From the NCBI GenBank assembly GCA_015520785.1, contig WAPJ01000091.1, positions 1-5,443 of the forward strand: a DNA stretch of 5,443 nt, given 5' to 3'. Position numbers and translations under genes: made by a program. Origin of the DNA: Candidatus Woesearchaeota archaeon (GTDB lineage Archaea; Nanobdellota; Nanobdellia; Woesearchaeales; WAPJ01). Below, in pieces: positions 1 through 4,869 of this stretch. The notes under the pieces were generated by a model that was not told the origin of the DNA, searched no databases, and saw nothing but the letters and a program-made list of their open reading frames with translations. Each line of letters starts with the position of its first letter. Position 1 is the first letter of the stretch.

Positions 1-181
1 AGACAGCATATGCACCCTCCCGAGTAACGTTGGGGGTGATGCGTCCCTTCTCGGGGAGGGTGAGGAAGGCTTCCTCCTCGGGATGGAGCTTGACGGGAAG
101 CTTGACCTGCCGTTCCCCCCCTCTCCTGGGGAATACGTCAAGCGAGAAGGGTGTGCTGACACCCTCACCATACAGGCTCAT
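1..181 (-). CDS. Partial gene coupled to sufB; possible SufD-type partner (N-terminal 60 residues)
   Basis: This open frame starts with ATG at 181 inside the end of sufB (ATGA overlap: A at 181, sufB stop TGA at 180-178) and stays open to the window edge. A good ribosome site, GGAGGGG, lies 8 nt before the ATG, which fixes the start. The visible protein begins MSLYGEGVST, is hydrophilic, has no signal peptide or membrane segment, and contains a Glu-rich HPEEEAF stretch near residue 42. I do not recognise a family from these 60 residues. SufB works in a complex with SufC and usually SufD, and sufD often follows sufB, so a SufD-like scaffold subunit is the natural guess. That rests on position only; another Fe-S-linked protein is possible. 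The C-terminal part, which would hold SufD-diagnostic residues, is outside the window. Confidence 0.6.
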   Translation of the reverse strand, partial: MSLYGEGVSTPFSLDVFPRRGGERQVKLPVKLHPEEEAFLTLPEKGRITPNVTREGAYAV

Positions 182-1554
182 CCGAGACTCCCCTCCATTT
201 CCAGTTGGATGAGACGGTTTAATTCTACCGCGTATTCTAATGGGAGTTCGCGGATGATCGGCTGTGCAAAACCGCTCACGATGAGACTCACGGCTTCATC
301 CTTGTCAAGCCCGCGGCTCTGCGCGTAGAAGATATCCTCCTCGCTAATCCTCCCCACGCGCGCCTCATGACTGATTAATGCCGTAGGATTTTGAATGTCC
401 ATGACCGGGTAGGTGTTACTCCAGCTTTCACGGTCCATCATGAGCGCGTCACACTCCACGTTCACCGTGGCATGCTTCGCATTCCTGGCAACCCTGACGA
501 GGCCGCGATACGTGCTGATACCCCCCTTCATGCTGATACTCTTACTCGTGATCGTAGCAGAACAGTGATCCGCGACGATAATCACTTTGGCGCCGACATC
601 CACGATCTGCCGTGGTTTTGAAGCAACACCAATACTCACATGCCTACTCTTTGCGCGTTCACCCTTGAGAATGCTGGAGGGGTAGAGCATGCTCACCCCC
701 GCGCCGAGGTTCCCACCAATCCATTCAATACTCGCATCAGCCTCTACAATGGCACGTTTCGTGTTGAGGTTGAACGTGTTCTCACTCCAGTTTTCAACGC
801 TACTATACTTTGCATGCGCGCGTTCATGCACGTATATTTCAACAGCTCCCGCATGCAGGCTCTGCATGCTGTAGCGTGGCGCGCTACACCCCTCAATATA
901 GTGGACTTCCGCGTCCTCCTCAACAATGATAAGCGTATGCTCGAACTGGCCTGCAGCGGCATAATTCATCCTAAAGTAGGCTTGGAGGGGGAGGGGGACT
1001 TTCACGCCCTTCGGGACGTAGAGGAATGTGCCACCACTCCACACGGCATAGTGGATGAGGAGGAAGTAGTGTTCTGTCATGGGCAGGATCCTGCCGAAAT
1101 ACTTCCTGACGAGATCGGGATGCTTCCGCACTGCCTCGTGCATGTCCATGAAGAGCACGCCCAGCCGCTCCCACTGTTCCTTCAAGCGATGATAGACGGG
1201 GCTCGCGTCAAACTGCGCACCAACGCCCGCAAGCGCTTCGCGTTCCGCCTGGGGGATGCCCAGCTTCTCATAGACTTCGCGAATCTCGCGGGGGACGTCC
1301 TCCCAGCGGCGTGCCTCGCGCACGTCGGGCGTGACATAATAGTGGATCTCGTCCAGGTTGAGCTCGTCCAAGCGCGGCCCCCAGGTGGGATATTTTTTTG
1401 TCTTGAGTTTTTCGAGTGCCTGGAGGCGGATGCGGAGCATCCATTCTGGCTCGTGTTTCTCCCGGCTGATCGCGCGGACGACGTCTTCCGTCAAGCCTTT
1501 CGGCAGGGCGCGTTCCGGCACCTGACTCGGCTGGTCGAGCGTTGAAGGAGGCAT
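178..1554 (-). CDS. sufB: Fe-S cluster assembly scaffold SufB
   Basis: SufB is the scaffold of the cytosolic SUF system: with the ATPase SufC (and SufD) it builds Fe-S clusters and hands them to apoproteins. The 458-residue product is about family length. The N-terminal part has the typical GLTEDVVRAIS and HEPEWMLRIRL segments (residues 20-44). The middle has GGTFLYVPKGV (174-184) and the beta-helix core region with EGCSAP (C223). The C-terminal part has VECDALM with C368, which I align to the essential E. coli Cys405, then HEA (H396, E397; E. coli Glu434) and FYAQSRGLD, and ends with the conserved LPLEYAVELNRLI. No inactivating change is seen. The ATG at 1554 is chosen because residues upstream in this frame look non-coding, while residues from it fit family N-termini. 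It has no Shine-Dalgarno site, but a TATA box lies 30 nt upstream. It overlaps the next gene by ATGA. No sufC is present in the window. An extended N-terminus from another frame is discussed in the findings. Confidence 0.96.
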   Translation of the reverse strand: MPPSTLDQPSQVPERALPKGLTEDVVRAISREKHEPEWMLRIRLQALEKLKTKKYPTWGPRLDELNLDEIHYYVTPDVREARRWEDVPREIREVYEKLGIPQAEREALAGVGAQFDASPVYHRLKEQWERLGVLFMDMHEAVRKHPDLVRKYFGRILPMTEHYFLLIHYAVWSGGTFLYVPKGVKVPLPLQAYFRMNYAAAGQFEHTLIIVEEDAEVHYIEGCSAPRYSMQSLHAGAVEIYVHERAHAKYSSVENWSENTFNLNTKRAIVEADASIEWIGGNLGAGVSMLYPSSILKGERAKSRHVSIGVASKPRQIVDVGAKVIIVADHCSATITSKSISMKGGISTYRGLVRVARNAKHATVNVECDALMMDRESWSNTYPVMDIQNPTALISHEARVGRISEEDIFYAQSRGLDKDEAVSLIVSGFAQPIIRELPLEYAVELNRLIQLEMEGSLG

Positions 1555-1711
1555 ACGCGTATGGGAGGGCGTGCAGCCTCTTAAAATACTCTTCCTCAGA
1601 GCGTGTGGGCAAGGCACGCACAGCATCCTGGAGGGGGAGATAAGCAGTTACTTCTCCATTCTCTTCATGTAATTCGCACCCTCCTCCCGTAGGGGGATGA
1701 GATGAATCCAT
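1555..1711 (-). other. Doubtful open frame upstream of sufB, in a different frame
   Basis: From ATG 1711 the minus strand is open through this interval and on into sufB in another frame, closing only at 1268. The upstream part reads like real protein: after MDSSHPPTGGGC come ELHEENGEVTAYLPLQDAV and an acidic/aromatic helix around EEEYFKRLHALPYAY. The part overlapping sufB looks like a shadow frame (Arg/Pro-rich). It could be a small leaderless gene overlapping sufB, the remnant of a gene, an N-terminal extension of SufB separated by a 1-nt frame change, or mere chance. I recognise no family. The promoter-like element at 1729-1748 is the main support; the lack of any stop near the sufB start is the main argument against a separate gene. 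Confidence 0.25.
1580..1588 (-). promoter_or_regulatory. Candidate TATA box for sufB
   Basis: On the minus strand the segment reads TATTTTAAG, preceded by purine-rich GAGGAAGAG that could serve as a TFB recognition element. Its centre is 30 nt before the sufB ATG at 1554, which would give a leaderless mRNA or a leader of a few bases. This is slightly longer than the 27 nt seen at the two clearest promoters here. The same bases also encode EEYFKR in another open frame, so chance is possible. Confidence 0.5.
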
Positions 1712-1728
1712 ATCCTCTGTGAGGAGCG

Positions 1729-1748
1729 GAGGATGATAAGAGCGTATG
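1729..1748 (-). promoter_or_regulatory. Promoter-like CATACGC element upstream of sufB
   Basis: The minus strand reads CATACGCTCTTATCATCC here. The first seven bases are identical to the element at the phosphatase and TFS promoters, and the 5' C lies 37 nt before an ATG at 1711, the same spacing as at those genes (37 and 38). The T/A part (CTTATC) is a weak TATA box. It sits directly after the pyrimidine-rich tail of the lipid kinase gene, where a new transcription unit would begin. Confidence 0.45.
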
Positions 1749-1795
1749 AGAAGGGAGGATAAAAGGATGAAGAAGGAGTGGGAAGAGGATTGATC
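1749..1795 (-). terminator. Pyrimidine-rich tail after the lipid kinase gene
   Basis: About 20-65 nt after the kinase stop codon the minus strand becomes almost pure T/C with short T runs (CTTCTTC, CCTTTTATCC). Archaeal RNA polymerase terminates at T-rich tracts without needing a hairpin, and similar tails follow the other units in this window. No strong stem precedes it. Confidence 0.4.
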
Positions 1796-1815
1796 CGGCA
1801 TCGTACACGCGCATC

Positions 1816-2394
1816 TTAGAAGAATGTGATGATAAGGAGGAAGAGGGTGAGGCCGAGGCTGATGCTGAGATCGTCATCCCACCATGATTGGGGTGTGATG
1901 GTTTCGAGGAGGCTGGCGAGGATATACGCGGTGAGCTGATACCACCACACGTACGACGTGAGGATCGTTGCAGTGATGAGCGCGGGGAGCATGCCGAGGA
2001 GGCTTGACACGAGCTTCTTCTCGTGGAGGAGGCCATGGAGCATGCTGCTCAGCGCGTCACCAATCGCAACGTAGAGGCTCACAAGCAGGGCTGCCTCACG
2101 CGGGAGGACGAGGAAGGGTAGGCTAACACTCATGATGAGGGTTATAACACCCCATCCTGGGAGGGGTTCCTCGTCACGCGAGAGCGCAAGGAGGAGGGTC
2201 TCGAGGGGTGTGAAGGGCGTGAGGAAAACACCCGGGAGGATTCGCCGCAAGCGTGGGAGCTGCCAGAGGATGAAGAGGAGGATGACGAGTATTCCTCCCG
2301 TGAGGAGGCCGAGCGGAAGATGATAGGAGAAGAGGAGGATGAGGCTCACACCCACGAGGAAGTGGAGGAGTTTCCGCTGGAAGAGCTTATGCAT
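1816..2394 (-). CDS. Integral membrane CTP-dependent-type lipid kinase (SEC59/DGK1/phytol kinase-like)
   Basis: The 192-residue protein is nearly all membrane segments and has the signature spacing of the dolichol kinase / DGK1 / phytol kinase group, related to CDP-diglyceride synthases. It shows an N-terminal QRKLLHFLVG (R7, K8, H11), a central VAIGDALSSMLHG with G112-D113, then EKKLVSSLLG (K126, K127) in place of the family's KS-x-x-GS, and near the C-terminus a WWDDDLSISL stretch (D173-D175) matching the family's DDNLTIPL. Members phosphorylate a lipid alcohol such as dolichol, phytol or diacylglycerol with a nucleotide, usually CTP; the substrate cannot be read from sequence. It is short for the family but complete at both ends. 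The start at 2394 overlaps the phosphatase stop by 8 nt (ATGCATAA), with GGTGA 5 nt upstream, so the two are translationally coupled. The inference is a polyprenol kinase working with the phosphatase on a lipid carrier; an archaeal diacylglycerol-type role is the alternative. Confidence 0.75.
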   Translation of the reverse strand: MHKLFQRKLLHFLVGVSLILLFSYHLPLGLLTGGILVILLFILWQLPRLRRILPGVFLTPFTPLETLLLALSRDEEPLPGWGVITLIMSVSLPFLVLPREAALLVSLYVAIGDALSSMLHGLLHEKKLVSSLLGMLPALITATILTSYVWWYQLTAYILASLLETITPQSWWDDDLSISLGLTLFLLIITFF

Positions 2395-2884
2395 ACGCGT
2401 CACCCCGCTTCTCCCATACGGTCTTGATGAGGAGGCCTGCCTGCCAGCCGAGGAGGCTTCCAACCGTGACGTCCAGGAGGCTGTGCGCTCCCGTCCCCAA
2501 GCGGATGGAGAGGATGAGGAGGAAGGCGAGGATCAGCCATGCGTTCAGCCGTGAGTGGAGGGTGAAGGCGAAGGCCGCGAGGAGTGCATGCTGGCTTGGC
2601 ATACCATAATCCGGGAGGACGGGGAGTGGGCGTGGCACGTGCAGGATGATCTTCAAGAGGCTGCTGGCGAGGATGAGCGTACCGAGCGAGAGAGCGAATT
2701 CCAGGAGAGGATAGGCGCGGAAGAGAGGAAGGAAGAGGAGGGTGAGGAGGAGTGTGCTCAGCATATCCCACGGCTGGAAGCTCAGGAAAGGTTTGAAGTG
2801 GAGAAAGGGTGTGAGGGTGAGCGTGATGATGAGAAGGAGGATACTGATGATGAATTCGGCGAGGAGCATGCGGATGTGCTGCAT
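2387..2884 (-). CDS. PAP2-superfamily membrane phosphatase, probably acting on an isoprenoid lipid (di)phosphate
   Basis: The 165-residue membrane protein carries all three PAP2 motifs. Motif 1 is K78-x6-R85-P86. Motif 2 is P96-S97-Q98-H99 (normally PSGH; PSSH in dolichyl diphosphatases). Motif 3 is R128-x5-H134-x3-D138, with Ile where the usual Ser precedes Arg. The catalytic pair H99 and H134 and the phosphate-binding K78, R85 and R128 are intact, so it should be active. Hydrophobic segments at roughly 7-27, 46-58, 62-80, 100-112, 116-127 and 138-154 agree with the six-helix fold. Family members remove phosphate from polyprenyl or dolichyl diphosphate, phosphatidate or similar lipids. Coupling to a lipid kinase by an 8-nt overlap favours a lipid carrier cycle. 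The start at 2884 is chosen because a TATA box lies 27 nt upstream, implying a leaderless mRNA; Met6 (ATG at 2869) is a less likely start. The Q98 substitution is unusual. Confidence 0.88.
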   Translation of the reverse strand: MQHIRMLLAEFIISILLLIITLTLTPFLHFKPFLSFQPWDMLSTLLLTLLFLPLFRAYPLLEFALSLGTLILASSLLKIILHVPRPLPVLPDYGMPSQHALLAAFAFTLHSRLNAWLILAFLLILSIRLGTGAHSLLDVTVGSLLGWQAGLLIKTVWEKRGDAYA

Positions 2885-2905
2885 GAGACGGATAAGAGGA
2901 ACCCG

Positions 2906-2921
2906 TCTTTTTAAGCGTATG
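2906..2921 (-). promoter_or_regulatory. Promoter of the phosphatase-lipid kinase operon
   Basis: The minus strand reads CATACGCTTAAAAAGA. The TATA-like core CTTAAAAAG is centred 27 nt before the ATG at 2884, so transcription should start at or next to the start codon. There is no Shine-Dalgarno site between box and ATG, in keeping with leaderless translation. CATACGC directly upstream occupies the TFB recognition position and recurs at the TFS promoter. Confidence 0.75.
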
Positions 2922-3000
2922 CGACGAGGAGTGTTTCCTTACGCTGCAGAGTATCCTTCTTTCTCCCCCCTCCTTTCTCCTTTATATTATTCCTTCTTTA

Positions 3001-3066
3001 CTTGAGCATTCTACATAGTACCATCCGCATTTCTCTCCGGGAATCGCAGAAAGACTGACCCTCAAG
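3001..3066. other. Intergenic nested inverted repeat; possible small structured RNA
   Basis: This stretch has balanced base composition between two strongly biased flanks. CTTGAG (3001-3006) pairs with CTCAAG (3061-3066), and inside it TTTCT (3030-3034) pairs with AGAAA (3048-3052) around a 13-nt loop rich in G and C. A plus-strand TATA-like sequence, TTTATATTA, lies at 2981-2989 and would predict a start near 3011, slightly inside the outer stem. No C/D boxes, ACA tail, tRNA T-loop or known RNA signature is visible. Such short stems can occur by chance, so this is only a candidate. Confidence 0.25.
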
Positions 3067-3187
3067 AAGAAACTTCCGAATGAGAATAGAGGCGAAGGAA
3101 GAATGAGGATACGAGGGAAGAAAAGGAAGGAGGAAAGGGAAGAAGAGAGAGGAAAGAGGGGAGTAGGGGCGGGGAGAATATACGGTT
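3067..3187 (-). terminator. Long pyrimidine-rich tail after the signal peptidase gene
   Basis: From the TAA at 3190-3188 onward the transcribed strand is nearly all C and T for about 100 nt, with interrupted T runs such as CTTTCCTTTTCTTCC and no stable stem. This fits termination of the TFS-signal peptidase unit by U-rich tracts. It may also leave a long unstructured pyrimidine 3' end on the mRNA. Confidence 0.5.
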
Positions 3188-3856
3188 TTAGGATGGGAGT
3201 TGGCCGAGGAGTCTGGCAAGCCAGAGGCGGGGGAGGCCCAGATAGGGGATGCGAATCCAGGCTTTCCCGATAATCCGCTCCGCGGGGAGACGGGTCTCGT
3301 CAATAATAAAGGGGGGGAGACTGCTCCGGATGGGGCTGGGATTATGATCCCCCTTGACGAGATAGTACGTCGTATTCCCCTCCTGTCGGGCGCGGATGAC
3401 ACGGTGGATGACGGGGAGGCCGTTATACGTGCGATAAACGATAACATCCCCCTGCCTAATGTTTCTGGGGTGGGTGATGATCATCACATCCCCCCGGTTA
3501 AACCCGTTGGGGAAGGGGAATCGGCTAAACGTGGGGAGGGTGATATTCTCCGCTTCATACCAGCTGCCACAGTACGACCAGTATTCTTGAAGAGTAAAAG
3601 ATGCTGGTTGGAGATGGCTTGCCGTGCAGATCCACCATCCCCGGCTTGGATGATACGTGGTGCGGTGTTCCATGCTCTCGCTGACAACGGCAACGATGGG
3701 GAGGGGTGTGCCGAGGATGAATGCAATGCTCGGATAAACGATATACTTGAGGAGGATGAAGAAGAGGAGTGTGCTGACGAGGAGGCTATGCCAGCTCGTA
3801 TCATGCCAGACGTACTGCCATGCGCGTCGTGCAAGCCGCTTCCAGGATCGTGCCAC
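3188..3856 (-). CDS. Signal peptidase I, archaeal/ER Ser-His type (family S26B), with aromatic-rich insert
   Basis: This enzyme cleaves signal peptides from secreted and membrane proteins on the outer face of the membrane. The 222-residue protein has a basic N-terminus, one clear membrane segment (about residues 24-48), then VVSESMEH with the nucleophile S61, GDVIVYR (136-142), VIHRVI with H151 replacing the bacterial Lys, and VKGDHNP with D170; D187 in FIIDE is a further candidate acid. Between S61 and a GDVMIITHP strand (122-130) lies an insert of about 55 residues rich in Trp, Tyr and Phe, with C77 and C96, ending FPFPNGFNRGDV. I associate this insert with DPANN-type signal peptidases. The start is GTG at 3856: an in-frame TGA lies 9 nt upstream, no ATG is available before Met62, and a weak TGTGA site sits 6 nt before it. 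The gene follows tfs by 35 nt without its own TATA box, so it is probably co-transcribed. Confidence 0.93.
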   Translation of the reverse strand: MARSWKRLARRAWQYVWHDTSWHSLLVSTLLFFILLKYIVYPSIAFILGTPLPIVAVVSESMEHRTTYHPSRGWWICTASHLQPASFTLQEYWSYCGSWYEAENITLPTFSRFPFPNGFNRGDVMIITHPRNIRQGDVIVYRTYNGLPVIHRVIRARQEGNTTYYLVKGDHNPSPIRSSLPPFIIDETRLPAERIIGKAWIRIPYLGLPRLWLARLLGQLPS

Positions 3857-3891
3857 GCCACATCACATTCATCATATCATGAAGAAGGGCT

Positions 3892-4218
3892 TTAGTCATA
3901 CTCGCGCCACGTGTATTTACACGTGACACAGCGGAAGAAGCGTGTCTCAGCCTCATCCGCGCTCCGTGTCTGAAGCGTCCAGAAATATGCCTGAGTGTGA
4001 CCACACTTGGGGCATTCTGCCTCCACGATGGGCATTGCCTGCGTGTCTTCTTCCACGACGCTGAGATTCCGCTCGTCCTCCCGCTTCTTGGTAGTGGTGC
4101 GTTTAAGCTCATGCTGCTTTGGCTCCTGCCGATAGCCGCAGCGCTTACAGACGAAGATGGTCATGCCATCCTCCTTCACAGGTATCATGATTCCCTTACA
4201 CTGTGGGCAGAAGGGCAT
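3892..4218 (-). CDS. tfs: Transcription elongation/cleavage factor TFS (archaeal TFIIS-like)
   Basis: TFS rescues stalled RNA polymerase by stimulating cleavage of the nascent RNA. It resembles polymerase subunit RPB9 in its N-terminal ribbon and TFIIS in its C-terminal one. The 108-residue protein has both zinc ribbons: C4/C7 with C24/C27, and C69/C72 with C97/C100. A charged linker (about 34-58) joins them. The catalytic acidic pair D88-E89 is present in QTRSADEAETRFFRC, so this is a cleavage-competent form rather than an inhibitory paralogue lacking the acids. Length and motif spacing are normal for archaeal TFS. The ATG at 4218 places the first zinc knuckle at residue 4, as is usual, and a TATA box is centred 27 nt upstream; in-frame codons farther upstream do not resemble the family. 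Signal peptidase follows 35 nt downstream in the same direction, with no obvious functional link. Confidence 0.97.
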   Translation of the reverse strand: MPFCPQCKGIMIPVKEDGMTIFVCKRCGYRQEPKQHELKRTTTKKREDERNLSVVEEDTQAMPIVEAECPKCGHTQAYFWTLQTRSADEAETRFFRCVTCKYTWREYD

Positions 4219-4240
4219 GGGAAACAAGCAGGACCAAGGA

Positions 4241-4256
4241 TATTTTAAAGCGTATG
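4241..4256 (-). promoter_or_regulatory. Promoter of tfs
   Basis: The minus strand reads CATACGCTTTAAAATATCC from 4256. The TATA core TTTAAAATA is centred about 27 nt before the ATG at 4218 and is preceded by CATACGC, matching the phosphatase promoter in sequence and in spacing. No Shine-Dalgarno site precedes the ATG, so a leaderless transcript is expected. Confidence 0.78.
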
Positions 4257-4356
4257 GGTAGGGGCGGGTGGTGCTGAGCAGGATGGCTTTCTCTCCACGT
4301 ATCCGCTCCATCATATCCCCTTTCTCTTTCTCTCCTTCTGATTCTCCTTCCTTAAA

Positions 4357-4533
4357 GAAGAGGGTTGGGAGAAGAAAAAAGAAAGGGGGAGAAGAGAGGT
4401 ATGTGAGGGGAAGTGTGAAGGAGAGAATGAAGGATAAGGATAAAAGAAGGATAGGGGAAGGGAAAATAAGAGGTGATGTGAGAGGGTGAGGATAAGAGTG
4501 GGGGAAGAGTGTGAGGAGGATGGGAAAGCCGTT
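4357..4533 (-). terminator. Long pyrimidine-rich tail after eL14
   Basis: Downstream of the eL14 stop the transcribed strand is dominated by C and T for about 170 nt, with the strongest T run, CTTTCTTTTTTCTTC, near 4371-4384. Beyond about 4355 the bias flips to purines. TTCTCC and GGAGAA around the flip could pair weakly. No gene or RNA signature was found in 4257-4533 other than this tract. Termination of the ribosomal protein unit is the likely role. Confidence 0.45.
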
Positions 4534-4869
4534 TTATTCGTTCTTCTCCTCTTTCTTCTCTTGCGTTGCTTTCCTATCCTGCTTTCTCGTTTTCTTCCCA
4601 GTCTGCTTCTCTTCGCGCTGCTTGCGGGGCTTCACGTTAAAGCCTGCCTCCTGGAGATGCTTCACTACGTCCTCATGCGGGGTTGCTTCACTCACACCAT
4701 CCACGGTCTGTTCTAAGGGTTCGAGATGGATGGGATTCACATACCGTCTGCGGACGGCGCCATCAACGAGGAGCATGCCATCCTCGCGCACGGCGAGAAT
4801 AATACCCACGCGACCCGCGTCACGGCCTGCGATCTTGACGACTAGGCGGCCTGGTGTGAGCATGCTCAT
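4534..4869 (-). CDS. rpl14e: Large-subunit ribosomal protein eL14 (L14e)
   Basis: eL14 is a ribosomal protein shared by archaea and eukaryotes but absent from bacteria. The N-terminal 53 residues are the recognisable KOW/SH3-like domain: LTPGRLVVKIAGRDAGRVG (A14-G15-R16-D17-A18-G19 is the family hallmark), then VDGAVRRRYVNPIHLEPLE. After about residue 80 comes a Lys/Glu/Gln-rich, surely disordered, tail; it makes the protein (111 residues) longer than many archaeal versions. The start at 4869 overlaps the eL34 stop (ATGA) and has GGTGA 6 nt upstream; Met3 (ATG 4863) is an alternative start. In many archaea a cytidylate kinase gene lies between eL34 and eL14 and cbf5 follows; neither is present here. 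Confidence 0.94.
   Translation of the reverse strand: MSMLTPGRLVVKIAGRDAGRVGIILAVREDGMLLVDGAVRRRYVNPIHLEPLEQTVDGVSEATPHEDVVKHLQEAGFNVKPRKQREEKQTGKKTRKQDRKATQEKKEEKNE

Noticed and set aside
640..1545. 301-codon plus-strand open frame antisense to sufB
   Set aside because: The opposite strand encodes an unmistakable full-length SufB; the antisense product has no recognisable domain and mirrors SufB codon use.
1665..2036. Ser-rich 123-codon minus-strand frame
   Set aside because: Low-complexity Ser/Pro product overlapping the lipid kinase gene in another frame, without promoter or ribosome site.
2555..2914. 119-codon Glu-rich plus-strand frame
   Set aside because: It is the reverse reading of Leu/Ile/Val codons in the PAP2 membrane protein (CTC and similar become GAG), so its Glu/Arg composition is an artefact.
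3200..3895. 231-codon plus-strand open frame antisense to signal peptidase
   Set aside because: Acidic, featureless product covering the conserved signal peptidase gene; a mirror frame created by few stop-complementary codons.
4715..4735. GGGTTCGAGA resembling a tRNA T-loop
   Set aside because: It lies in the conserved HLEPLEQ segment of eL14 and has no matching acceptor or anticodon stems.
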